Shown here piece by piece: positions 27,769 through 37,992 of a stretch of 64,000 nucleotides of DNA. The translations under genes were made by a program, and so were the position numbers. This stretch comes from Catellatospora vulcania (GTDB lineage: Bacteria > Actinomycetota > Actinomycetes > Mycobacteriales > Micromonosporaceae). The DNA is taken from assembly GCF_009720385.1 (NCBI RefSeq), contig NZ_WARX01000025.1:156306-220305 (forward strand), given 5' to 3'. Within the stretch, counting starts at the first letter, position 1, and every line of letters starts with the position of its first letter. A model generated the notes under the pieces. That model did no database searches and was not told the DNA's origin. It saw only the letters and a list, made by a program, of their open reading frames with translations.

Positions 27769-28353
27769 TCAACGGTATAGATGCCGCTTTGTGATGTATT
27801 GCACTACCCCGTCCGGTACCAGGTACCACACCGGCTGGCCCGACGCGACGCGCCGGCGGCAGTCCGTCGACGAGATCGCCATGGCCGGCACCTGGACCAG
27901 GCTCACCACGTCGGCGGGCAGGTGCGCGTCGGTGAGCATGAACCCCGGACGGGTGACCCCCACGAAGTGGGCCAGCTCGAACAGCTGGTCCGCGTCCTTC
28001 CAAGAGAGGATCCTGGAGAGCGCGTCGGCACCGGTGATGAAGAACAGCTCGGTCTTCTCGCCGTACTGGTCGCGCAGCTCGCGCAGCGTGTCGACCGTGT
28101 ACGTCGGCCCGACCCGGTCGACGTCGACCCGGCTCACGCTGAACCGCGGATTGGACGCGGTCGCGATGACGGTCATCAGATAGCGGTCCTCTGCCGGGGT
28201 GACCGCGTGCTCGGTCTTCTGCCACGGCTGTCCCGTCGGCACGAAGACGACCTCGTCGAGCGCGTACCGGTCAGCCACCTCGCTGGCCGCGACGAGGTGA
28301 CCGTGGTGGATGGGGTCGAAGGTTCCGCCCATGATCCCGATACGTGTCGCCAC
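27769..28353 (-). CDS. nadD: Nicotinate-nucleotide adenylyltransferase
   Basis: 194 residues. NadD converts nicotinate mononucleotide and ATP to deamido-NAD in NAD synthesis. The nucleotidyltransferase signature '[13 protein letters not shown]' lies at residues 9-21, with '[10 protein letters not shown]' and the C-terminal '[10 protein letters not shown]' (normally ISSTxIR). It heads the nadD-rsfS-phosphatase run. The GTG start gives the normal '[13 protein letters not shown]'. Confidence 0.96.
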   Translation of the reverse strand: MATRIGIMGGTFDPIHHGHLVAASEVADRYALDEVVFVPTGQPWQKTEHAVTPAEDRYLMTVIATASNPRFSVSRVDVDRVGPTYTVDTLRELRDQYGEKTELFFITGADALSRILSWKDADQLFELAHFVGVTRPGFMLTDAHLPADVVSLVQVPAMAISSTDCRRRVASGQPVWYLVPDGVVQYITKRHLYR

Positions 28354-28394
28354 GCGCCGATTCTATGCCCGCTCGTCCGACGTCCCGGTTGTTC

Positions 28395-28458
28395 ATAGAC
28401 GTTGGCCTATCTGGATGACTTTTCGGCGATCGGAGTCATCCAGATAGGCCGACGTCTA
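28395..28458. repeat. Repeat family C, copy C2 (long hairpin)
   Basis: Left arm ATAGACGTTGGCCTATCTGG plus ATGA (28395-28418), right arm (28436-28458) its complement with the same single wobble as copy C1. Loop 17 bases, core TTTTCGGCGATCG. It is 65 bases beyond the pepN stop, almost the same distance as C1 from the DegV stop. Confidence 0.92.
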
Positions 28459-28523
28459 CGTAAGGCGGGGACTCAGACGCGCGTCCCGCCGAGCGGTTCG
28501 GCGGGACGCGGTCGCGGGGCAGG

Positions 28524-31013
<2,490 letters not shown>

Positions 31014-31116
31014 GACGCCCATCCTGCCTGACGGCAGCGGGTGGTGAACGGCCGGTAACCCCTTACGCTCAGCAACGTTCTTGCCGATCAAGGCGGGTGC
31101 GGGGATACTTGTCGCC

Positions 31117-31152
31117 ATGCGGACGACGAGCACCATGTGGCGGCTGCCCTGA
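31117..31152 (+). CDS. trpS leader peptide MRTTSTMWRLP
   Basis: An 11-codon open frame with a single Trp codon (31138-31140) four codons before the stop, immediately upstream of an attenuator. It is too short to be a functional protein. In this arrangement a ribosome waiting for charged Trp-tRNA would pause at codon 8 and change the fold of the RNA behind it. Ribosome-mediated attenuation is known for the trpRS1 gene of Streptomyces coelicolor. A weak GGGGAT lies upstream. Confidence 0.8.
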   Translation: MRTTSTMWRLP

Positions 31153-31216
31153 CGGGCGGCCCGCTTCCGCGAACCCAGTAGACGACCCAGGCCGCCCCTC
31201 CGGGCGGCCTTCTTCG
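31150..31216 (+). promoter_or_regulatory. Trp attenuator of trpS
   Basis: Three blocks can pair in two ways. GGGCGGCC at 31154-31161, right after the leader stop, and GGGCGGCC at 31202-31209 are identical; both can pair with GGCCGCCC at 31190-31197. Pairing with the first block is the antiterminator. Pairing with the second is a terminator (stem 31189-31210, then TCTTCGT). A ribosome stalled at the Trp codon leaves 31154 free; one reaching the stop covers it. Confidence 0.85.
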
Positions 31217-31280
31217 TGCACGGCTCATGCCGTGCGCCGAGGTCTCCGGACGGGGTGGCCCGACTCCCGAGGAGACCGAC

Positions 31281-32259
<979 letters not shown>

Positions 32260-32270
<11 letters not shown>

Positions 32271-32700
32271 GGAGCTTCTTCACGAAGCAGACCGAGTAGG
32301 GGTTGTCTATGTACCTGCCGTACGGCTCGGTCCGCTGGTAACCGGACGACTCGTACAGCGCGATCGCCTCAGGCTGGTTCACGCCGGTCTCGAGGATGAT
32401 CGAGTCCCAGCCCTGGGCGGTGGCCCGTCGTTCGATTGCCGCGAGGATGCGGCGGGCCACCCCGGCGCGGCGATGCGCCGGCATTACGTACATCCGCCTG
32501 ATCTCTCCGACACCCGGGCCGGAGGCCACGATCGCGCCGCAGCCGACGGGCCTGCCCAGCACGTACGCCACGACGAAACGGGCGTGCGGGTCGAGGGGCG
32601 AGCGGGTGGTGCCCGGATACCGCGTGAAGAGTTCGTCCTCAGCGGCGAGCACGAGCGCGGTGACATCAGGGTGGGTGATCTCACGGTGCTGGATCAACAC
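32260..32700 (-). CDS. GNAT family N-acetyltransferase
   Basis: 146 residues. The acetyl-CoA binding segment reads 'RRMYVMPAHRRAGVARRIL' (motif A, R-R-x-G-V-A), followed by 'ILETGVNQPEAIALYESSGY' (motif B). The substrate is unknown; the 'ALYESSGYQRTEPYG' end is common in small-molecule acetyltransferases. The start is GTG at 32700. Its 3' end overlaps trpS tail to tail, so the two transcripts would be antisense for a few bases. Confidence 0.9.
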
Positions 32701-32773
32701 CGTCAGGACGCTAGACAGGGCATGTTTCCGCGTTGTTTCACAAACCGCACAGCGAGGCCGTACACGGTGAGAT

Positions 32774-32814
32774 GGCGGACACTGTCACCGAACCTTTACT
32801 TAACAGTGTCCGCC
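32774..32814. terminator. Hairpin after obgE
   Basis: GGCGGACACTGT (32774-32785) pairs perfectly with ACAGTGTCCGCC (32803-32814), loop 17 bases. It begins 13 bases beyond the obgE stop and is probably its terminator. Its long-arm style resembles the other hairpin repeats, but no second copy was noticed. Confidence 0.75.
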
Positions 32815-32827
32815 CTGGTACCGCAGC

Positions 32828-34312
32828 CTAAAGATCGTCGTCGTCCTCGTCGGCGAGCGGCATGTCCTTCTCGTCGGGCAGCCACTCGTCGCCCGCGGTG
32901 TCGCCTTCCTCGCGCTGACGTCGCGCCTTGCGGGCGGCGAGCCGCTCCGCGGCCCGCGGCCGGGTGATGTCGTCCTCGAGGCGCTCGTCGGTGTAGCGGT
33001 TGCCAGGCGTGAAGTCCTTGCCCGCGTAGATCGTGGGCTGCCAGTCGAACTCGCGCTCGCCGATGCGCACCGGGTCGCCCGGCTGCGCGCCCAGCTTGCG
33101 GAGCTTGTCCTCCACGCCCAGCCGGGCCAGCCGGTCGGCGAGGTAGCCGACGGCCTCGGCGTTGTCGAACGTGGTCTGGCGGACCCAGCGCTCGGGCTTG
33201 CTGCCGCTGACCACCCAGACGCCCGCGCGGTCCTGGGTGATGTCGAAGCCCGAGTCGTCGACGGCCTTCGGGCGCAGCACGATGCGGGTGGGCTCCAGCA
33301 CGGGCGTGGCCGCGCGGTGCTCCTCCACCATCCGGGCCAGCGCGTACACGAGCTCCGTGAGGCCCTCGCGGGTCGCCGCGCTGACCTGGTAGATCGGCCA
33401 GCCGAACTTCTCCAGGTCAGGGGTGGTGATGTCGGCCAGGTCCCGGCCGTCCGGAACGTCGATCTTGTTCAGCACGATGATCCGGGGCCGGTCCCCGAGC
33501 CCGCCGTACTGCGCCAGCTCCGATTCGAGAGCCTCGATGTCGGCCACCGGGTCGCGGTCGGTCTCCAGCGTCGCGGTGTCCACCACGTGGGCCAGCACCG
33601 CGGTGCGCTCGATGTGGCGCAGGAACTCCAGGCCCAGGCCCTTGCCCGTGGCCGCGCCCGGGATCAGGCCCGGCACGTCGGCGACGGTGAACACGTGCTC
33701 GCCGGCCTGCACCACGCCCAGGTTCGGCACCAGCGTGGTGAACGGGTAGTCGGCGATCTTCGGCTTGGCCGCGGAGATCACCGAGATCAGCGAGGACTTG
33801 CCCGCGCTCGGGAAACCCACCAGGCCCACGTCGGCGACACTCTTCAGCTCGACGACCACGTCGAGGTGGTCACCGGGCTCGCCGAGCTCGGCGAAACCGG
33901 GCGCCTTGCGCCGGGAGCTGGCCAGGGCCGCGTTGCCGCGTCCGCCGCGTCCACCGCGGGCGATCTCCAGCGTGGTGCCGGGGCCGACGAGGTCGGCGAT
34001 GATCTGGCCGTCCAGCGTCTGCACGACCGTGCCGGAGGGCACCTTGAGGATCAGGTCGCCGCCGTTGGCGCCCTCGCGGTTGTTGCCCGCGCCGCCCTTG
34101 CCGTTGGTCGCCTTGATGTGCGGGTGGAAGTGGAAGTCGAGCAGCGTGTGCACGTTGGGGTCGACCTCCATCAGGATGCCGCCACCGTGCCCGCCGTTGC
34201 CGCCGTCCGGTCCCCCGAACGGCTTGAACTTCTCGCGGTGGATGGACACGCAGCCGTGGCCGCCGTCACCCGCCTGCAGGTGCAGCACCACACGATCCAC
34301 GAACGTCGCCAC
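32828..34312 (-). CDS. obgE: GTPase Obg (ObgE/CgtA)
   Basis: 494 residues. Obg is a 50S-associated GTPase that takes part in ribosome assembly and growth control. The N-terminal glycine-rich Obg fold ('[12 protein letters not shown]', '[10 protein letters not shown]') covers residues 1-160. The G domain shows '[10 protein letters not shown]', 'DVPGLI' and 'NKID'; the OCT domain follows (residues about 340-420); and an acidic tail ends in 'EDDDDL'. The GTG at 34312, after TGGAGG, gives the family N-terminus '[11 protein letters not shown]'. It follows rplU and rpmA, the classic order, but a terminator and repeat D3 lie between. Confidence 0.96.
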   Translation of the reverse strand: MATFVDRVVLHLQAGDGGHGCVSIHREKFKPFGGPDGGNGGHGGGILMEVDPNVHTLLDFHFHPHIKATNGKGGAGNNREGANGGDLILKVPSGTVVQTLDGQIIADLVGPGTTLEIARGGRGGRGNAALASSRRKAPGFAELGEPGDHLDVVVELKSVADVGLVGFPSAGKSSLISVISAAKPKIADYPFTTLVPNLGVVQAGEHVFTVADVPGLIPGAATGKGLGLEFLRHIERTAVLAHVVDTATLETDRDPVADIEALESELAQYGGLGDRPRIIVLNKIDVPDGRDLADITTPDLEKFGWPIYQVSAATREGLTELVYALARMVEEHRAATPVLEPTRIVLRPKAVDDSGFDITQDRAGVWVVSGSKPERWVRQTTFDNAEAVGYLADRLARLGVEDKLRKLGAQPGDPVRIGEREFDWQPTIYAGKDFTPGNRYTDERLEDDITRPRAAERLAARKARRQREEGDTAGDEWLPDEKDMPLADEDDDDL

Positions 34313-34385
34313 GTTCCATCCTCCACATACGTCGATCCAAAAAACAGCATATGCCCGCTTACACCCACCCAGCCCGCCCCCGCCC

Positions 34386-34455
34386 CTGCCGCAACTCTTA
34401 AAGAGTCGCGGCCTCGTCGGCTTCCCGAAGCCGCATGTCTTCAAGACTTGCGGCA
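34386..34455. repeat. Repeat family D, copy D3 (two-unit hairpin element)
   Basis: Unit one (34386-34415) is the same as in D2 (CTGCCGCAACTCTTAAAGAG, TCGCGGCCTC). Unit two (34429-34455) is a diverged palindrome, AGCCGCATGTCTTCAAGAC plus TTGCGGCA, whose loop arms have compensating changes relative to D2. It lies in the 345-base rpmA-obgE gap; the rest of the gap holds the rpmA terminator and GC-rich sequence with no gene. Confidence 0.85.
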
Positions 34456-34611
34456 CGGGGGGTCGAAGGGCGGCGCGGCCGGTCGGCGCGGGCGTGCCCC
34501 CTAGGGCAGCGCACGGTGGGGGCCGGGTGTTCCGGGCTGCGGCGTTAGCCGCGTCTCACTGCGCCGCTTCCGGGGGCGGCTCAGCGGCCACGACTGACGC
34601 CGGAAATGGCA

Positions 34612-34648
34612 AGAGGCGGGAGGGCGCTTCGCGCGCCCTCCCGCCTCT
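34612..34648 (-). terminator. rplU-rpmA terminator
   Basis: Perfect 16-base stem AGAGGCGGGAGGGCGC (34612-34627) with its complement (34633-34648) and a TTCGC loop, nine bases beyond the rpmA stop. It probably makes obgE depend on its own promoter or on partial readthrough. Confidence 0.85.
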
Positions 34649-34657
34649 GACGAACTG

Positions 34658-34915
34658 TCAGGCCTGGACCGGAACGATGTTCACGGTCTTGCGGCCCCGC
34701 TTGAGACCGAACTGCACCGAGCCCGCGGCGAGCGCGAACAGCGTGTCGTCGCCGCCACGGCCGACCAGGTCGCCCGGGTGGAACTTGGTGCCGCGCTGGC
34801 GGATGAGGATCTCGCCGGCGCTGACGACCTGACCGCCGAAGCGCTTCACGCCGAGTCGCTGGGCGGCGGAGTCGCGACCGTTGCGCGAGCTGGATGCACC
34901 CTTTTTATGTGCCAT
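34658..34915 (-). CDS. rpmA: 50S ribosomal protein L27
   Basis: 85 residues, standard bL27. The N-terminus '[16 protein letters not shown]' reaches toward the peptidyl-transferase centre in the ribosome. There is no cleavable N-terminal extension as in firmicutes. It starts eight bases after rplU and is cotranscribed with it. Confidence 0.98.
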   Translation of the reverse strand: MAHKKGASSSRNGRDSAAQRLGVKRFGGQVVSAGEILIRQRGTKFHPGDLVGRGGDDTLFALAAGSVQFGLKRGRKTVNIVPVQA

Positions 34916-34923
34916 CTCGAGGC

Positions 34924-35238
34924 CTACTTCCCGCTCTTGATGCCGGTGACCTTGACCTGGGTCAGCGGCTGACGGTGACCCTGCCGCTTGTGGTAGCCGG
35001 TCTTGTTCTTGAACTTGTGGATCCGGATCTTCGGGCCCTTGGTGTGGGCCACGACCTCGCCGGAAACAGAAACCTTGGCAAGCTTCGCCGCGTCGGTCAC
35101 CAGGTCGCTGCCATCAACAAGCAGCACTGCGGACAGCGCCACCACGTCGCCGGGCGCGCCCGCGAGCTTCTCGACCTCGATCACGTCGCCCTCGGCGACC
35201 TTGTACTGCTTGCCGCCGGTCTTGACGATCGCGTACAT
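34924..35238 (-). CDS. rplU: 50S ribosomal protein L21
   Basis: 104 residues, standard bL21 ('[14 protein letters not shown]' at the start; '[16 protein letters not shown]' near the end). The ATG at 35238 is the conserved start; the frame stays open upstream without similarity. First gene of the rplU-rpmA pair; the promoter lies in the 248 bases up to the lipoprotein gene at 35487. Confidence 0.98.
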   Translation of the reverse strand: MYAIVKTGGKQYKVAEGDVIEVEKLAGAPGDVVALSAVLLVDGSDLVTDAAKLAKVSVSGEVVAHTKGPKIRIHKFKNKTGYHKRQGHRQPLTQVKVTGIKSGK

Positions 35239-35486
35239 GAGACGCGGACTCCTGTCGTAGGTGCTGGCGGTTGGTTCATCGACCCGCGAGGCGGGCCGAG
35301 TCTTCACTACTTGTTGCGCTCGGCAGTCCTGGCCGAAGACGGCCGGCACACACGCACGCATGCAGCGCCCTGTGATGGGCACCGTGGAGAAGACTACGTC
35401 ATGCCCGACCCGATGCCCAAACCGGGCACCCCCTGGCCCGACACGCGGTGATGGCGATCACCGCGCGCCGGGGCCGGGTCGGTTCG

Positions 35487-35966
35487 TCAGGCGCTCTTGC
35501 AGAGCGTCTCGACCTTCTCGCCCGCCGAGCTGAACTCAGGCGAGGACAGGGCGGCCTCGATCTTGGTGGCGTCACCGTTGGCGGCGACCACGGCAGCCCC
35601 GGCGTTCTGCAGCGCCTTGAGGTCGGCCTCGACGGCCGCCTTCAGCTCGGCGTCCGCGATGGTGTTGACGTCCTTGCTGTACGCGGCCTGGAAGTCGGTG
35701 AGCAGCTTGGTGAGCTTCGGCACCGCAGCCTGCTGGGTGGCCGGGTTGAGCATCTCCGGCAGGATGACCGCGCCCTGGGTCTTGAAATCGGCGGCGGCCT
35801 TGGTCAGGTTGGCGCAGGCCGTCTTCTTGTCGACACCGGCGGGGGCGGCCGCAGAGGTCGCCGCGCCGGGGGTGGGGGTGCTGGTCGCCTCGGGCTCGGT
35901 GTCCGCGCACGCTGCGGCGCCGAACAGGGCGAGGCCGAGGGTGGCGGTGGCCAGAATCCGTCGCAT
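35487..35966 (-). CDS. Small lipoprotein, tandem paralogue 4 of 4
   Basis: 159 residues. 'MRRILATATLGLALFGAAAC' is a lipoprotein signal with the acylated Cys at position 20. A Thr/Pro/Ala spacer leads to an all-helical domain of about 110 residues bounded by two Cys ('TAC' at its start, 'TLC' near the C-terminus). It is the last in transcription order of four similar genes (37327, 36764, 36130, 35487). Function unknown; probably outside the membrane, helical bundle closed by one disulfide. Confidence 0.82.
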   Translation of the reverse strand: MRRILATATLGLALFGAAACADTEPEATSTPTPGAATSAAAPAGVDKKTACANLTKAAADFKTQGAVILPEMLNPATQQAAVPKLTKLLTDFQAAYSKDVNTIADAELKAAVEADLKALQNAGAAVVAANGDATKIEAALSSPEFSSAGEKVETLCKSA

Positions 35967-36129
35967 GTTCTTCCCTATCTATACGGGGTGATACGGGCGC
36001 GTCGCCGTCGGCAGCGACACCCGTTGGTACTTGCTGTATGGCCGCGGATTCAGCTTCGTACACACCGAACCCGCGTCTGCGGCCACCGTGGCAGCCTAGC
36101 CACGACGGTCACAGAGATCACCAGGAGCC

Positions 36130-36651
36130 TCAGGGGGCACAGATCGCCATGGTCTTGCTCTCGTGGATGTCGAACTGCTCGCCGTCGAGGACCTCGATCA
36201 CCTTGTCGACGTCCTCGCCCGCGGCGGCCACGGCCTGCTGCCCCGCGATGAAGGTCGCGAGATCCGTGTCGAGGGCCGCCTTAAGGCCGGCGTCGGCGGT
36301 GTCCGCGGCGATCTCGGCAAGCGCGGAGCTGTAGTCGTTGAGCGCCTTGGCGAGCTCCGGCAGGTGGGGCTTCGCCTTCGCCGAGTCGTCGAGGGCCGCA
36401 CCCACGATCTTGGTGGTCGCCGCCAGCACGGCCAGGCCGGTGCCGAGGCTCAGCTGGGTGTACGCGAGGCAGGTCGCGTCCTTGCCCTTGGTCCCGGTGG
36501 GCGCGGCCGGCGCGGCCGGCGCGGCTGAGGAGGCGGCCGGGGCCGGGGCGGCCGACGACGGGCCGGCTGCGGTCTCGGCCGGGTCCGCGGTGCAGGCGGC
36601 CGCACCGAGCAGGGTCAGGCCGAGGACGGCGGTGGTCAGAACACGGCGCAT
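36130..36651 (-). CDS. Small lipoprotein, tandem paralogue 3 of 4
   Basis: 173 residues. Same plan as its neighbours: signal 'MRRVLTTAVLGLTLLGAAAC' with Cys20, a Pro/Ala/Ser spacer longer than in the others (to about residue 55), then a helical domain between 'DATC' and 'MAIC'. About 110-160 bases separate neighbouring members, enough for separate promoters. No family name recognised. Confidence 0.82.
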   Translation of the reverse strand: MRRVLTTAVLGLTLLGAAACTADPAETAAGPSSAAPAPAASSAAPAAPAAPTGTKGKDATCLAYTQLSLGTGLAVLAATTKIVGAALDDSAKAKPHLPELAKALNDYSSALAEIAADTADAGLKAALDTDLATFIAGQQAVAAAGEDVDKVIEVLDGEQFDIHESKTMAICAP

Positions 36652-36696
36652 GTGCGGAAGGCTTCCTTCGGTGCGGAAGAGGTGACGGCAGCGACG

Positions 36697-36731
36697 AAGC
36701 TGCCCCGGGCGTGGCTCGCCCGGGGCAGCTT
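36697..36731 (-). terminator. Terminator after lipoprotein paralogue 2
   Basis: AAGCTGCCCCGGGC (36697-36710) pairs perfectly with GCCCGGGGCAGCTT (36718-36731), seven-base loop. It lies 33 bases beyond the stop of the gene at 36764, so at least this member is transcribed separately from the next. Confidence 0.85.
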
Positions 36732-36763
36732 AGGGAAGCCGGATGACGGCCGGATAACAGACG

Positions 36764-37255
36764 TCAGGGGCAGATCCTGGCCAGCGGCATGATCCAGGCC
36801 AGCAGCGCCGGCGTGAGCTTCGCCTCAAGTTCGGAGATCTTGGTGACGCCGTCGAGGAACGCCAGGTCGACGCCGGTCTGCCGGACGTTCGCGGCCACCT
36901 GGTCGAAGGCGGCCTTGACCGCCGGGTCGACGGCGACCGCGCCGACTCCCGTGATCTGGGTCTCCAGGGCGGTGAGCGCGTCGCGCAGCTTGGTCTCCGC
37001 GGCCTGCTTCTTCGCCTCGTCGGTGCCGGCCCGCGCGGTGAGCAGGCCGCCGATCGCGGTCGTCAGGTCGGTACGGGCCTTGCCGTTGAAGACCTTGTCG
37101 AACTCGGCGCAGACCGCCTTGGCGTCCGTCGAGCCGCTCGGCGCGGGCAGGGCGGCCGCGCTGGGCGCCGTCGCCGGGGCGGGCTTGTCGTCGGCGCATG
37201 CGGTCGCGCCGAGCAGGGACGCGCCCACCAGGACGGCGGTCAGAAAACGTCGCAT
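36764..37255 (-). CDS. Small lipoprotein, tandem paralogue 2 of 4
   Basis: 163 residues. Signal 'MRRFLTAVLVGASLLGATAC' with Cys20, short spacer, helical domain between 'KAVC' and 'ARIC' at the C-terminus. A terminator follows. As in the other members, helices are rich in Ala, Leu, Lys and Asp, suggesting a coiled or bundled fold. No recognised function. Confidence 0.82.
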   Translation of the reverse strand: MRRFLTAVLVGASLLGATACADDKPAPATAPSAAALPAPSGSTDAKAVCAEFDKVFNGKARTDLTTAIGGLLTARAGTDEAKKQAAETKLRDALTALETQITGVGAVAVDPAVKAAFDQVAANVRQTGVDLAFLDGVTKISELEAKLTPALLAWIMPLARICP

Positions 37256-37326
37256 GAGGGGGTGGCTCCTTCAGGGGTGGGGCGGGACGACCGTGCCATG
37301 AGGGGCGGCGCGGTCGCCGTACGTCG

Positions 37327-37869
37327 TCAGGCTGCCGGGCAGATGTCGTTCAGCGCCTCGTTGGCCTTGGTCAGCTCCGGGCTGAACAGGATCTGCTGCA
37401 TCTTCGAGGGGTCCTCGGCAAGCTTCTGCGGGTCGCCCAGCTGGGCCACCGAGGCGTCCAGCGCCTTGGCGACGTCCTCCAGCGCCTTGCGCAGCTTCGG
37501 GTCGGACGTCTTGGCCGCCTCGGCCTTCACCGTGGTGGACAGCCCCACGTAGTCCTTGGTCAGCTCGTCGAAGAAGACCTTGACCTTGTCCGGGTCGCTC
37601 AGCGACTCGCCCAGCTCCTGGGCCCTGGTAACCAGCTTCGAGACGAACTTCTTGCTCTCGGCGATCACCGCGGCGCAGGTCGCCTTCGGGTCGGTGCTGC
37701 CGGTGACCGCGCCGGAGGTGCTGGGCGCGACGCCCGCACCCGGGCTGACGTCGGTCGACGCGCCCGCGGAGGGCACCGAGCCGGCGTCCGGCCGCACCGG
37801 GTCGCCCGAGCAGGCGGTGGCGGTGAACAGCGCCGCGGCGAGCACGGCGGCGGCGAGGATGCGTCGCAT
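37327..37869 (-). CDS. Small lipoprotein, tandem paralogue 1 of 4
   Basis: 180 residues from the ATG at 37869, chosen because it aligns the signal peptide ('MRRILAAAVLAAALFTATAC', Cys20) exactly with the other three. Spacer of Ser, Pro, Gly and Val to about residue 58, then a helical domain between 'KATC' and 'NDIC'. First in transcription order, 40 bases after the rne terminator hairpin. Confidence 0.82.
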   Translation of the reverse strand: MRRILAAAVLAAALFTATACSGDPVRPDAGSVPSAGASTDVSPGAGVAPSTSGAVTGSTDPKATCAAVIAESKKFVSKLVTRAQELGESLSDPDKVKVFFDELTKDYVGLSTTVKAEAAKTSDPKLRKALEDVAKALDASVAQLGDPQKLAEDPSKMQQILFSPELTKANEALNDICPAA

Positions 37870-37909
37870 GGGGGTCCTCCAGGGCTCTTCAGGGGTGCCG
37901 GACAGCGAA

Positions 37910-37941
37910 CTGCCCGGGGGATGTGCACATACCCCGGGCAG
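37910..37941 (-). terminator. rne terminator hairpin
   Basis: CTGCCCGGGG (37910-37919) pairs with CCCCGGGCAG (37932-37941), twelve-base loop, 51 bases beyond the rne stop. Confidence 0.8.
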
Positions 37942-37992
37942 CTTACGCAAGTCCCCCGCCGGCGTATCAGCCGCGAGCGATCTGAAGTCGGT

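Noticed and set aside
34378..34456. N-terminal extension of obgE through repeat D3
   Set aside because: Obg always starts near 'ATFVDRV'; the extension only translates the hairpin repeat.
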